The translations under genes and the position numbers were made by a program. From Okeania sp. SIO2B3 (lineage in GTDB: Bacteria; Cyanobacteriota; Cyanobacteriia; Cyanobacteriales; Microcoleaceae): 64,000 bases of DNA. The notes under the pieces are model-generated. The model saw only the letters and a list, made by a program, of their open reading frames with translations, was not told the origin of the DNA and did no database searches. The stretch covers positions 266,583 through 330,582 of the forward strand of contig NZ_JAAHGH010000002.1 of the NCBI RefSeq assembly GCF_010672525.1. The letters run 5' to 3'. Below are positions 18,621 to 28,383 of the stretch, in pieces (positions within the stretch are counted from its first letter, which is position 1; every line of letters begins with the position of its first letter).

Positions 18621-19244
18621 TTTGAATTGACAATTAATGCAGTTTAATAAAAATTAACTTTAACATTGAAGAAGGCATAAGACATAAGGTAGAAGACAGA
18701 AAGCAGAAGGGAAAATTGCTTATGGATAGTCAAAGACCGACTATGAGCGTGTCTTATAGGAGAAGGAAGAAAGAAGAAAGAATAAGGAAAAATCTGACGT
18801 TGTCTGAGTTTTAAGATTTTGATATATCCGCGTCCTTTACTTCGACTGCTATATTAATTTCCCTAGTAGAAAAATCTACTTGCTATATTTGACTTCAACT
18901 ACAGCGCTTTTCATTTAACATTGAAGTAGACTACACAAAATTATTTTTGGTTAGGAAGTAGACAGTAGGAAAATGATTTAGCCGCTGTAGTCTATCTATA
19001 TTGAAAAACCGCTATATGATTTTTTTCTGGTAATTAAATTGATTTGTTGCCCAAAAAAAATATTGCAGTTTCTTACTTTTTACCTTCTTATACCAAGGGT
19101 GAAAAAAGAATGCTTAACTTAGGTCACACTTAAATAATTAAGTCAGGACTTACGCACGGACACTAAATCCAGTGAAGAAGGCGAATGCCATTCGCCCCTA
19201 CTCCCCCGCTCCCCCACTCCCCTACTCCCCTACTCCCCTACTCC
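18621..19244. other. Intergenic between M23 gene and birA
   Basis: No gene seen. It holds purine-rich heptamer tracts (around 18755-18795), a lone family E-like end (TATACCAAGGGTGAAAAAAG, 19090-19109), a left half of family B (19144-19198) and pyrimidine-rich tandem CCCCTACT sequence (19200-19242) running up to the birA stop. Confidence 0.5.
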
Positions 19245-20120
19245 CTACCTACTTCCGGGAAGTGGTTGGCCATAGCCCAGATTGATTGTACCGGGTTTTA
19301 GGAAAATTTCTGAGGAAGATATTTGAGGCTGAGTTAGCGGACTAGCTGAGTCTTGGTTAAACTTGACTCGTAATTCCCCATTAGTCGTTACTCCCACAAT
19401 TGTGCCAATACGATCTTCTACTACTACTTGCTGCCCAATATTTATTAGTAGTTGCTGATAGGAAGGTAAGATACTTTCTATTCCTGACTCTAAAAGTTGT
19501 TTAATGCCAGAATCTAGTCCATGAAAGACTATAGCAGCTAACATTTCTAAAGAGAATATTTCCGATTTTGACTGTTTCCTATAATAGCTTTGTAAATTAA
19601 TTCCTGTGTCTGGTACAGAATTAGCCCAATTAATTCCTACGCCAATTACTGCCTGAGAAATTTTTTTCTTGTGTATCCTGGTCTCTGTGAGGATGCCACC
19701 TAATTTTTTGTGTTCTAAAATTAAGTCGTTAGGCCACTTAATCTCAACTGGTACACCATAATTCCTCAAACTAGAGGCTATACCCCAAGCACTTGATAAA
19801 GTTAGCTGAGGAGTTTGGGATATAGAGATATTAGGAGTGATGGTATTGCTCTTGGCGATCGCTATTGACATATATAGGCCACCAACAGTTGACTGCCAAT
19901 TTCTTCCCCATTGACCACGCCCTGCTGTTTGTTGACTGGCAATAACAATGCTTGATGGGTTTCCAGAGTCGATTAACTGCCAAAGAGTTTGATTTGTTGA
20001 GGGGAGGCTCAGAAAAATATGGAGATTAGCGAATGTTGAAGCGGTGAATTTATCTGAAACTCCTTGAATATTTGACAAGCTGTCTATAAATTTTTCTTTG
20101 TTAAATTCTGCTACTGACAA
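19245..20120 (-). CDS. birA: Biotin--[acetyl-CoA-carboxylase] ligase, no DNA-binding domain
   Basis: 291 residues. It activates biotin with ATP and attaches it to the biotin carboxyl carrier protein of acetyl-CoA carboxylase. Visible motifs: STNQTLW, the biotinyl-AMP loop GRGQWGRNW, GGLYMSIA, EIKWPNDL, KKLGGILTE and VIGVGINWAN, followed by a C-terminal SH3-like cap (VVEDRIGTIVGVTTNGEL). The protein starts directly with the ligase domain, so it is the monofunctional class without the helix-turn-helix of E. coli BirA. The N-terminal ~25 residues are variable. The C-terminus PLPGSR ends in the pyrimidine-rich repeat. Confidence 0.93.
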   Translation of the reverse strand: MSVAEFNKEKFIDSLSNIQGVSDKFTASTFANLHIFLSLPSTNQTLWQLIDSGNPSSIVIASQQTAGRGQWGRNWQSTVGGLYMSIAIAKSNTITPNISISQTPQLTLSSAWGIASSLRNYGVPVEIKWPNDLILEHKKLGGILTETRIHKKKISQAVIGVGINWANSVPDTGINLQSYYRKQSKSEIFSLEMLAAIVFHGLDSGIKQLLESGIESILPSYQQLLINIGQQVVVEDRIGTIVGVTTNGELRVKFNQDSASPLTQPQISSSEIFLKPGTINLGYGQPLPGSR

Positions 20121-20249
20121 TTTTCCTAATATTGGGTCAAAGTATAGATATCAACACTTTATAGCAGAAGGAACAAGGAAGAAGAAAGAAGGAAGAAGGA
20201 AAAGTCTTACTTTATCTGAGTTTTAAACTTTTGAACTGTCCTAACCTTT

Positions 20250-20815
20250 CTTTTCATTCTGTGAAGCACTCGAAGTTGGAGGTGTTACTTCTGCTTCTGT
20301 TGCGGATGCCGCAATAGTCATTTCATTCTTTGAAGCACTCGGTGTTGGTGGGTGAGTTCTACTTCTGTTGCGGATGTCGCAATAGTCATTTCATTCTTTG
20401 AAGCACTCGGTGTTGGTGGGTGAGTTCTACTTCTGTTGCGGATGCCGCAATAGTCAGTTCATTGTCTGAAGCACTCGGTGTTGGTGGGTGAGTTCTACTT
20501 CTGTTGCGGATGCCGCAATAGTCAGTTCATTGTCTGAAGCACTCGAAGTTGGGGGTGTGAGTTCTACTTCTGTTGCGGATGTCGCAATAGTCATTTCATT
20601 GTCTGAAGCACTCGGAGCTGATGACTCAATTATTAGTTCTACTTCTGTTGCGAATGTCGCAATAGTCATTTCATTGTCTGAAGCACTCGGGTTGGGGTGT
20701 GACTTCCGCAATAGTCATTTCATTCCGTGAAGCATCCAGGATTGATGATTTAATCCTTTTCTCTACTACTGTTACCGATGTAGCAATAGTCAAATTCATT
20801 CTGTGCAGCACTCTG
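20250..20815. repeat. Tandem 68-69 bp repeats (about eight units)
   Basis: The phrase GCAATAGTCA recurs at 20311, 20379, 20447, 20515, 20584, 20659, 20708 and 20783 (in the last as GCAATAGTCA after TA). Each unit also has GAAGCACTC and TACTTCTGTTGCGGATG. Leftward frames give pieces such as SASDNEMTIATSATEVEL, but the 68 bp spacings shift the frame at most junctions. I take it as a repeat array, perhaps derived from a coding repeat, and not a working gene. A short leftward frame from 20880 (MPWFILTFLFALLHRIGSLL) enters the array but frameshifts within it. Confidence 0.7.
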
Positions 20816-20960
20816 GCTTTGAGTAAACTTCCAATCCTGTGCAGTAGAGCGAACAAAAATGTCAAAATAAACCAAGGCACTTATGCTGAGGTCAGGAGTA
20901 AGAATTTCCTTCTGCCTTCTGCCTTTCCTGATAACTGATAACTGATAACTGATAACTGAA

Positions 20961-21821
20961 ATGACTGTAACTGACTCTGACTCACAACAATTAAATAGAT
21001 ACTATCAAATTTTGGGCGAGAATAATACCACTTGGCATTGGCAAAAATGGCAAGGATTATCTTACCTAACTTGTAGCCTCTTGGAAAATTGGCCTCATGG
21101 CTTTTTTACTCACCATTTCTGGCCTCGCACACCAGGAGAATTAGTAGAAGTATTCCCTTCTTCTGCTGAGGTATATCGTGTGAAACAAGTACATGGCAAT
21201 ACTGTACTAACAACAGGGAAAGCTACTCAGGTAGAGATGCCTAATTCTGATGTTGAAAAAACTTATGCTGAAGCTGATGGTTTAATAACTCAAACAACAA
21301 AACAAGCAGTTTGGGTTTGTAGTGCAGACTGTGTACCTGTTTTGATTGCTGACAAAACAACAGGACAAGTGGCAGCAGTTCATGCCGGATGGCGTGGCAC
21401 GGCCGCTAAAATTGTTCCCGTAGCATTGGCAAGTTTTCAAGCTCAGGGTAGTCAATTATCCGATTTATTATTTGTTCTTGGCCCTGCTATTGCTGGAGAG
21501 GTTTATCAAGTTTCTGAAGATGTGGCAGCTGAAGTTGGGACGACTGTTGTTCCACAAATAGAGAGAGCAACTACTGAAGATATTTTGCATTCTCTGGAGC
21601 TTTTGCCTAATTCACCAGTTTTATCCGATCCTGAACCGGGAAAGGTGCGCTTGGATGTGCGTATAGTTAATGTTTTACAGTTGGAGCAATTGGGTATTGA
21701 TCATTCACAGATGGCGATCGCTCCTTATTGTACTTATCAACAACCGGATTACTTTTTTTCTTATCGGCGTGAAAAACAGAAAAAAGTGCAGTGGTCTGGA
21801 ATAGTTAGTGGGTTGAATTAG
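20961..21821 (+). CDS. pgeF: Peptidoglycan editing factor / laccase-domain protein (YfiH family)
   Basis: 286 residues of the YfiH (DUF152) family, purine nucleoside-type hydrolases that in E. coli correct wrong amino acids in peptidoglycan precursors. Zinc and active-site motifs: VKQVHGNTV, EADGLIT, CSADCVPVLI and HAGWRGT, all intact; the C-terminal CTYQQPDYFFSYRRE is also family-typical. The ATG at 20961 follows a heptamer repeat (GATAACTGATAACTGAA) with no clear Shine-Dalgarno. The stop TAG (21819-21821) overlaps the first bases of a family A element. Confidence 0.9.
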   Translation: MTVTDSDSQQLNRYYQILGENNTTWHWQKWQGLSYLTCSLLENWPHGFFTHHFWPRTPGELVEVFPSSAEVYRVKQVHGNTVLTTGKATQVEMPNSDVEKTYAEADGLITQTTKQAVWVCSADCVPVLIADKTTGQVAAVHAGWRGTAAKIVPVALASFQAQGSQLSDLLFVLGPAIAGEVYQVSEDVAAEVGTTVVPQIERATTEDILHSLELLPNSPVLSDPEPGKVRLDVRIVNVLQLEQLGIDHSQMAIAPYCTYQQPDYFFSYRREKQKKVQWSGIVSGLN

Positions 21822-22057
21822 GGTTTGCTTATGGAAAGTCTTTTGGTAGGGGTAGGAGACAGAAGACAACCCACCCCCAACCCCTCCCAGGAGGGGAAGA
21901 CAGGAGAAATGGAAATTATAGAGGAGGTAGTCGGGTATATTTGTCCCAAAATTTTTCTGCCATAATCATCCTAAAATACTATCTTTTTGACCTTTTTAGA
22001 CCAAAAAAGGCAGCAAACCAATATCTGTCAGTGCTTTGATATTTAATTAGCAAGCCC
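21820..22057 (+). repeat. Family A element, full copy abutting the pgeF stop
   Basis: It starts AGGGTTTGCTTATGG within the TAG stop of pgeF and ends TTAATTAGCAAGCCC. The interior has AGGAGACAGAAGACA and AATTTTTCTGCC. Confidence 0.72.
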
Positions 22058-22195
22058 GAATTAAGTCAAAAGTCTAAATTTACAAGCTAAAAGGCAGTCA
22101 AAATATATTAATCAAGTGGTAATTTCAATATTTGGTAGAAAATACTCTGGAGCTAAAATTACTTTTTTCTCTAAGCAATGTTAAATGCTTCCCTA

Positions 22196-22560
22196 ATTGA
22201 CATACTCCCCGGCGTAAACGCACGGTGATTCTCCTGGAACCAGGATTCTTGGTTTGCTGACGCAAGGCTACGCCAACAATGAGTCCACTTAAACTAAACA
22301 CCTTACGGCATCTAGTCCAGAGATGGTTCTCACGCCTGCGCGTTCGCTCTATTGCCTCTTTCAGAGGAGCTGCGCTATCAAGAGCCTGTTGACCTATGCC
22401 CTACGGTACAGTTTAAACCTTAAAAAAAACTTTGGTTCTCTGGTACTTGTTGCTTAAAGCTTTTCCATACACAAGCATTCCTGTGCAAAACCCCCTAACT
22501 TTAGTTTTCAAGGTGCTAGTTTGCTACGATTAGTAGCTAGGTTTTTAGAGCGGTTAAATA
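22196..22560 (-). mobile_element. IS200/IS605-type remnant, right end and omega-RNA-like part only
   Basis: The left boundary TTGACATACTCCCCGGCG is the reverse complement of the CGTCGGGAGGATGTCAA end found at 32519 and 33959. Inward lie GC-rich hairpins (TCTTTCAGAGGAGCTGCG matches the AGCGCAGCTCCTCTG block of the other copies). No TnpB reading frame survives. The rest of 22058-22857 has a CCCTAAAAGGGC hairpin phrase (22593) and the promoter region of the next gene. Confidence 0.55.
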
Positions 22561-22857
22561 CCTTTGCCGCTTTTATAAGTATAACATAAAGTTGCCCTAA
22601 AAGGGCAAGGCTTTAAACCCAATTTTTCGGTAAAGTCGTATTTTTTGCCTCTCGACATCTTTTTTTGATTTTCCTTCTATTAATCTCAGGGTGTTAAAAG
22701 CTATTTTTGATAGTCAGTACTTATGTTAATTTATGAGATTATTCGGTAATTTGTGTAGAAATGTTTGTATATTTAACTGAGCATATTTCTGGAAAACTAG
22801 ATAAGATTAAAATACTAGAAACTTTGTCATAGTTTAAAAAATTATTAATAAATTCCA

Positions 22858-23469
22858 ATGAGCGATTTAAGTCATTATCAACAACTTGGTCTCACTGAAG
22901 ATGCTTCTTTTGATGAAATTCAAGCAGCAAAGGAACGTTTGAAGCAGCAGCATAGTGGCGATCAAAAGGTTATAGAAAATATTGAAGCTGCTTATGATTC
23001 GATTTTGATGGACCGTTTACGGTTGCGTCAGGAAGGAAAGATTAAGGTTCCTGAGCGTATTCGGTTTCCTGAGAAGCAAACAAAGAAGGTCTCTGATAGT
23101 TTTACTCCTGGGTTGACTGAAAAAGGGCCAGTTTGGCTACAAAGGTTAATTGATACTCCTAGTCAGGCTGATATTTTGTGGCCTACTGGTATATATGTGG
23201 TTTTAGGTGCTATTAGTATTTATTCTGGGGTTAGTCAACCGTCTATTTTGCAACTTACTTTGGCTTTAGGAGTTGGTGGTTGTCTTTATTTTCTTAATCG
23301 TAAAGAGAATAAGTTTGGTCGTGCTGTGTTGTTGACTGTTGGGGGTTTAATTCTTGGGTTGATTTTAGGTGGAATATTGAGTGCTTTAGCAACTGGTTTA
23401 ACAACAGAAATATTTATTACTTTGGTAACGTTTTTGGTGTTATGGATGGTTAGTTGTTTTTTACGTTGA
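22858..23469 (+). CDS. CPP1-like (DUF3353) J-like membrane protein
   Basis: 203 residues. The N-terminus (MSDLSHYQQLGLTEDASFDE) is a J-domain-like helical region but lacks the HPD motif. The C-terminal half has about four membrane segments (DILWPTGIYVVLGAISIYSG, LTLALGVGGCLYFL, AVLLTVGGLILGLILGGILS, IFITLVTFLVLWMVSCFL). This matches the cyanobacterial/plastid CPP1 family, whose plant member chaperones protochlorophyllide oxidoreductase. A role in protein folding at the thylakoid is plausible. Stop-proximal DNA is purine-rich repeat. Confidence 0.85.
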   Translation: MSDLSHYQQLGLTEDASFDEIQAAKERLKQQHSGDQKVIENIEAAYDSILMDRLRLRQEGKIKVPERIRFPEKQTKKVSDSFTPGLTEKGPVWLQRLIDTPSQADILWPTGIYVVLGAISIYSGVSQPSILQLTLALGVGGCLYFLNRKENKFGRAVLLTVGGLILGLILGGILSALATGLTTEIFITLVTFLVLWMVSCFLR

Positions 23470-23573
23470 TTAAGGTAAGGAAGAGGGAAGAAGGAAGAGG
23501 GAAGAAGGAAGAAATTTGAGGGGTTGCACGTTATGGAATGATAAGGAAGAAGGAAGAAGGAAAAAAAATTTGA

Positions 23574-23724
23574 GGGGTTGCACATTATGAAATGATATTG
23601 CCAAAAATTAGTTTAGATTATGACTAAAAAAAACTATTAATTAATCATTCTAGTACTAGCAATTCTCAAATCCAAAATTTAATTCAATCAAAAATCTAAA
23701 ATCATTCGTCACTGTGCAATGCCC
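23574..23724 (+). repeat. Family D element (~150 bp)
   Basis: Starts GGGGTTGCACATTATG, contains AATGATATTGCCAAAAATTA, and ends CATTCGTCACTGTGCAATGCCC, with imperfect terminal inverted repeats. A second copy at 52622-52764 is nested inside family C; a left-end stub is at 23518-23540. Confidence 0.7.
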
Positions 23725-23766
23725 GGAATAGAGTTTAATTACAGTTTGATAGTAGAGTAATACTAT

Positions 23767-23863
23767 CAGGACTTACGCAAATTAACCTTGAAAAAACTAG
23801 ATGTAGGGGCGAATGGCATTGGCTAACGCCCTCACTCTATTTATTGTCCGTGGGTAAGTCCTG
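23767..23863 (-). repeat. Family B element (reverse)
   Basis: CAGGACTTACGCAAATTAAC to GTGGGTAAGTCCTG, with GTAGGGGCGAATGGCATT inside. Confidence 0.65.
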
Positions 23864-23933
23864 ACTATGAAAAATAGAAGTCAAATTTTATGTCTAGAAG
23901 AGACTTTTGCCATTATAGAAGCTATCTATCTCA

Positions 23934-24059
23934 TACCATTTTTATATGAGGTTGCATAGAATGATGAAATTCATTAGACCAATCTATCTCTATCTACGCC
24001 TATATCTAGTAAATTATGCTTGAAATATTATTCTATGCAGCTTCATTTCAATTTGGTAT
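23934..24059. repeat. Family K inverted-repeat element
   Basis: The left end begins ATACCATTTTTATATGAG and includes GTTGCATAGAAT. The right end reads ATTCTATGCAGCTTCATT and closes with ATTTGGTAT. Together they form ~30 bp imperfect terminal inverted repeats. One copy seen. Confidence 0.5.
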
Positions 24060-24145
24060 CAAGCAGTTATTTCTCTTGATTTCAATTACTCTCTTACCTG
24101 CTTCTCTTATTAATAATTGAGAGCTGATAGGTGAATAGTTACGCT

Positions 24146-24345
24146 ATGATTATTTATGAATTGTCAAGAAAGGAAATTGCTAAGTCGGTTCTAAATTTAC
24201 TCCATTAATATTTTTCTGAACAAATACATAATCTTTATCTAACCAGAGCGGAATAAAAGGAAATTGCTAAGTCGGTTCTAAATTTACTCCATTAATATTT
24301 TTCTGAACAAATACATAATCTTTATCTAACCAGAGCGGAATAAAA
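24146..24345 (-). pseudogene. Two tandem fragments of the 3' end of the ABC lipoprotein gene
   Basis: AATTTACTCCATTAATATTT followed by TTCTGAACAAATACATAATC occurs twice with ~87 bp period and again in the intact gene at about 25105-25140. Both fragments would encode the C-terminal LWLDKDYVF-QKNINGVNLEPT region. They carry no start. They are duplicated gene ends lying just downstream of the source gene. Confidence 0.75.
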
Positions 24346-24671
24346 GGAGTCAGAAGTCAGGAGTTAGAACTAATTACTAAGAGCAGAGGTTTTAAATCTA
24401 CTTAATTTATGAATTACTCAATGATTTATTCTGAATTTTAGCTCCTGTACCTTGCCAATATGTCTTCTGAACTCCCTTGAAAGTTATAACTCTAACTATC
24501 TACAAGATATCCCTTATATAATGTCTCTTTAAATAACCCCAATAAAAAATTTAGGGAGTAAGGAGTAAGTAGTAGGGAGTAGGAAACAAGAGGAAATTTG
24601 TTTCCTCCCCATGACAAACGGAAAAAATATTCTCTCTCAAGAGAATAAAATTTTTATTATGGCTAATTATT

Positions 24672-24940
24672 GCCCTGCTGATTAAATCTAAAAGCATTGA
24701 CATATAAAGACTTTAGCATTTTGGGGCCTTTAAAAAGTGCCTGGTTTTAAGCTATTCATGCTCAAAAAGTTAGTATTTTAGGCACATAGTTGAGCCGAAA
24801 AATCATTCTTACAATTGTTACTCCTAACTCCTTGCTCCCAAGCCATTTCTCCCCTCCTGGGAGGGGGAGGGGCGAGGGGTGGGTTGTCTCCTGTTTCCTG
24901 TCTCCTACCCCTACTAAAAGACTTTCCATACGCAAACCCT
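24672..24940 (-). repeat. Family A element, full copy (reverse)
   Basis: Ends are GCCCTGCTGATTAAATC and ATACGCAAACCCT, flanked by TAATTA. The interior has AAAGCATTGACATATAAAG and CTCCTGTTTCCTGTCTCC. The remainder of 24346-25052 has short repeats and no gene. Confidence 0.7.
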
Positions 24941-25052
24941 AATTAATGAGACTTGATATTACTCAAATTCTTTTTCGAGCAAAAATCTAATTCACTAAAT
25001 CATAGTATCTAATTCTCAATCTTTACTTCCTTGTCAATTCCAGTCAGAATTT

Positions 25053-26708
25053 CTATGATTTATTAATTGTCCAGAAAGGAAACTGCTGAGTAGGTTCTAA
25101 ATTTACTCCATTAATATTTTTCTGAGCAAATACATAATCTTTATCTAACCACAATGGAATAAAAGGAACGTCTTCTCCTAATAAGTCTTGAATTTCTCTG
25201 AAAATATCTTGGCGCTTTTCTGGGTTTTGTTCTTGACGTTGTTGTTCTATTAATTGATTGATACGATCGCTATAATAAAATGAACCTTGAAATTGGCTAG
25301 CTCCTGCTTCGCAACCTGTTTCTTCTGAGCCTTTTGTACATTCTAAAAATGGTTGGATATAGTTATCAGCGTCAACAAAATCTCCGTACCAATCTAACAT
25401 AAAGGTTTGATATAGTCCTTTATCTAAATTTTTAAAGGCGGTCGCTGCTTCTACACTATTTAATTCTAATTCCATTAAACCGTCTATTTTTTCTTCTACA
25501 GATGCTTTAAGTGTACTAGCGACTAATTGTCTTTTTGTCGAATTAGAAGCATACCAAATTTCTATTTTTGCTGGATTATCTTGAGAATGTCCTGCCTGTT
25601 TTAATAACTCTTTAGCTTTGTCAAAGTTTCCATCTCCATAATTTTCTTGAAATACTGGTTTATAACCTTCAAATTTATTGGGAATTAGACTATAAATAGG
25701 TTCAGCTTGCTCTCGTAAAACTCGTTTATTTAACAAATTCCTGTCAACAATAGCTGCTAATGCTTGTCTCACTGCTTTGTTATCTAATGGTGCTGAATTA
25801 ATATTTAAAACTATATAATTAACTGTCTTGCCATCTGTAGAAATTACTTGCCAACCTTGACGTTCTGATTCTTGTTCTAAATTAGAAATTTGGTCAGTAT
25901 CAAGAGATAAATAAGCTACATCAATAGCACCTGTTTTAAAGGCATTAAATAAATTAGCTGAACTAGAAAATATTTGAATGTCAACTCCTTGATTTTGTGG
26001 TTTTTCTCCCCAATAATTTTCAAATATATCTAATCGTAAAACATCAGTTCCGTACTCAGCTAATTTGTATGGTCCGGTACCAATAAATGTATCGGGTTTA
26101 AATTTATTTTCATCTGTTGTATATGCTTGAGGTGAAACAGCACAAAGACCAGAAAATGCTAGTAGAGGGGTAAAAGCAGCAAAGGGTTTTTTTAACTTTA
26201 TTGTTAACTGATATTCTCCCGTAGTTTCTACTGACTCTACTGTATTTGCTAATAAAGAAGAAGGTGGACCTTCATTTTCAATAAAACGTTTTAAAGAAAA
26301 GGCCATTGCTTCGCTATTGAAGGGAGTACCGTCATGAAATGTTACCCCCTGACGAATAGGAATTGTATATGTTGTGCCATCTTCACTAATTTTTGGCATT
26401 TCTGTAGCTAGTTGAGGGACAAGTTCCGTTGTTCCTAACTTGTAACCATAGAGGCGATCGCCTAAGTTATAGAGTAAGTTACCAGATATTACTTCGTAAG
26501 CATCTGCCGGGTCTACAGTACGAGGTTTAAGAGTTGTACCAATTGTAATACGATTTGTTTTGATTTCTGTAGTAGAGGTGTTATTAGGATTATTCTGTGG
26601 TTGACTACAACTAATAACTAGGAAACAGCAAAGACAAAACAAACTAATAAATTGAATAATTAGCTGTCGGGAACGGTTGACAGAACTAAATAATTGATGT
26701 TTAAACAA
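25053..26708 (-). CDS. Peptide/nickel-type ABC transporter substrate-binding lipoprotein
   Basis: 551 residues of the SBP_bac_5 (DppA/OppA-like) family. The signal peptide ends in the lipobox LVISC with C34 as lipidated residue, so it is anchored outside the cytoplasmic membrane and delivers oligopeptides or a similar ligand to an ABC importer. Family motifs: KPRTVDPADAYEVISGNLLY, LRQGV-type IPIRQGVTFHDGTPFNSEA, GTGPYKL and AVRQALAAIVDRNLL. No permease or ATPase gene is adjacent, so the rest of the transporter lies elsewhere. Its 3' end is duplicated twice downstream. Confidence 0.93.
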   Translation of the reverse strand: MFKHQLFSSVNRSRQLIIQFISLFCLCCFLVISCSQPQNNPNNTSTTEIKTNRITIGTTLKPRTVDPADAYEVISGNLLYNLGDRLYGYKLGTTELVPQLATEMPKISEDGTTYTIPIRQGVTFHDGTPFNSEAMAFSLKRFIENEGPPSSLLANTVESVETTGEYQLTIKLKKPFAAFTPLLAFSGLCAVSPQAYTTDENKFKPDTFIGTGPYKLAEYGTDVLRLDIFENYWGEKPQNQGVDIQIFSSSANLFNAFKTGAIDVAYLSLDTDQISNLEQESERQGWQVISTDGKTVNYIVLNINSAPLDNKAVRQALAAIVDRNLLNKRVLREQAEPIYSLIPNKFEGYKPVFQENYGDGNFDKAKELLKQAGHSQDNPAKIEIWYASNSTKRQLVASTLKASVEEKIDGLMELELNSVEAATAFKNLDKGLYQTFMLDWYGDFVDADNYIQPFLECTKGSEETGCEAGASQFQGSFYYSDRINQLIEQQRQEQNPEKRQDIFREIQDLLGEDVPFIPLWLDKDYVFAQKNINGVNLEPTQQFPFWTINKS

Positions 26709-26802
26709 TTTAACTATTTACCTCACTAATAATAGAGCTTCTTATTTTTTCTGAGATAAATTCTACCAAGATTTTAGTTCCTCAGAAAGTTATTTAAAAT
26801 AT

Positions 26803-26927
26803 TAGACATCTCCGGAAAAGAGGGAGTAGGTAGGGACGTTGCATGCAACGTCCCTACAGAGTAGGGGAAAATAATTGATAATTTCTGTACAATAATTGAT
26901 TGAATTTTTGATTATTGGAGATGTCTA
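26803..26927. repeat. Family G inverted-repeat element with a 28 bp perfect palindrome
   Basis: Ends TAGACATCTCC and GGAGATGTCTA are perfect inverted repeats. Inside, GTAGGGACGTTGCA and its complement TGCAACGTCCCTAC form a perfect 28 bp palindrome at about 26832-26859. Confidence 0.65.
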
Positions 26928-27157
26928 TTGCTTCTAAATTATGACTTGTTTAGTGCAAGCTCAAAATATTAAAAAGCTTTTCCTAACGGAATGCTCCGCA
27001 AACAGTAATTCAGCAGCCATAATTTAGCTGAAACTGAGATAAATGCAATTTCAAAGGGTATTTCAACCCTTCTTAAATTGTCTTGCTTGTAGAATTAGAA
27101 TATTTCAACCCAAGCTGATAGCTAGTTCAACAATTAATAATTAATAATTAATAATAT

Positions 27158-27210
27158 AGGGTTTGCTGAAAAAGTTTTTTAGTAGGGGTAGGAGGCAGGA
27201 GACAGAAATT
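27158..27210 (+). repeat. Family A left-end fragment
   Basis: AGGGTTTGCTGAAAAAG followed by TTTTTTAGTAGGGGTAGG matches the left part of family A and then stops. Confidence 0.5.
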
Positions 27211-27305
27211 TGTGATAATTTGATTATTTGCTTATATTTATATACCCTAAAATTCTAAAATATTTCACAACTGAATTAAGATAGCTCTATTTATCAATGA
27301 ACAGC

Positions 27306-27439
27306 ATATAGCAATCTTAAATGATTTGTGAGAATTTTGATAATAGTTAAGATTGACGAAAAACCTTAAAAATTATGACTCCTGAGGACTGAATCCTAAC
27401 TACCACATAAATATTACAATTGAAACAGGATTGCTATAG
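27306..27439. repeat. Family H inverted-repeat element
   Basis: Ends ATATAGCAATCTTAAATG and ACAGGATTGCTATAG form imperfect terminal inverted repeats. Confidence 0.45.
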
Positions 27440-27539
27440 TTTTGCTGATGTTAATTCTTATCTAATGTAGAAAAAAATTAAGAATTATCACAGACTATGG
27501 ATAAGTTTAGAGGTTCATGTTTAAAATTACGATACCATA

Positions 27540-27692
27540 TATAGCATTTTCATTTGAGATGTCAAACAATAGTTGATTATTTACTAACAGTGAAAAGTCT
27601 GGCAGACATTCTTAATTTTTGCCTCTTAACCTTTTACCTTTTGCCTAAAAGCGACCATGTTTTTTGGCGCAACTCAAATGAAATTACTATAG
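27540..27692. repeat. Family I inverted-repeat element
   Basis: Ends TATAGCATTTTCATTTGAG and CTCAAATGAAATTACTATAG are inverted repeats of ~20 bases. It lies just upstream of the next start codon, so it may carry its promoter. Confidence 0.5.
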
Positions 27693-27710
27693 TTTTTACT
27701 GGTAAATTCT

Positions 27711-28217
27711 ATGTGTGATTCTCAAAATATCAATAAAGATTTGAGTGTAGAAGAAGTTTATACTTGTCCTGTCTGTTATCATGGCCAGATATCAGCAATG
27801 ATTTTAATGGATGCTTTTGCTTGTAACTTCTGTAACCATATTTTTACTGCCGATCTGGTAAAGCAATCATTGAAAATAGCAGATAGTTCTTCTAATTTAA
27901 GTTGGCGGTGGAATGGTAGAAATTGGAAAGTCGATCATCCTAACGTAGAATTGAACTGGATAATTAAGTTATTAGCAGTTGCATTTGTAATATTACCAAC
28001 AACATTAATAGGATTAACGGCTTACTTTTACCCCCCAATATCTGGTACTCCTTTGTGTTGGTTACCGAGAGTTTGGACTGTTTTAACTTTTCTATTTCAT
28101 TTGCTAATTATCGTTAATATTTTCATTGATTATTATCAGTTTCCAGTCAGGTTATATTTAAAAGCAGTAGGACGGTATTTATGGTTTAGAATTTCGCCAC
28201 AAAATTCTTCTACATAA
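27711..28217 (+). CDS. Zinc-ribbon membrane protein, unknown function
   Basis: 168 residues. A zinc ribbon sits at about 18-45 (CPVCYHGQISAMILMDAFAC then NFCNHIF), four cysteines in two CxxC pairs. Two membrane helices follow (LLAVAFVILPTTLIGLTAYF and VWTVLTFLFHLLIIVNIFI). The segment SWRWNGRNWKVDHPNVELNW lies between. The plan is conserved in cyanobacteria as far as I recall, but no function is known to me. It has no operon partner. Confidence 0.75.
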   Translation: MCDSQNINKDLSVEEVYTCPVCYHGQISAMILMDAFACNFCNHIFTADLVKQSLKIADSSSNLSWRWNGRNWKVDHPNVELNWIIKLLAVAFVILPTTLIGLTAYFYPPISGTPLCWLPRVWTVLTFLFHLLIIVNIFIDYYQFPVRLYLKAVGRYLWFRISPQNSST

Positions 28218-28383
28218 ATTTCAAGATGCTCAATTACCAAATCAGACACAATTAATGAGTAAGATATGAAGATCTGGAATTTCCAGATGAGTTATGAAAC
28301 TGGATTATCATTTTTTACCATAGTAAAAAATCTGTAAAATTTTGCACTTTTCCCTGTTCCCTAAAGTCTTAAATTATCTTTTT

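Noticed and set aside
20250-20815. Regularly spaced repeats resembling a CRISPR array
   Set aside because: The whole 68 bp unit repeats, including what would be spacers; no cas genes are near.
22590-22640. Riboswitch near the CPP1-like gene
   Set aside because: The hairpin phrase CCCTAAAAGGGC recurs near other elements (51970, 52434, 54672), so it is repeat-derived.
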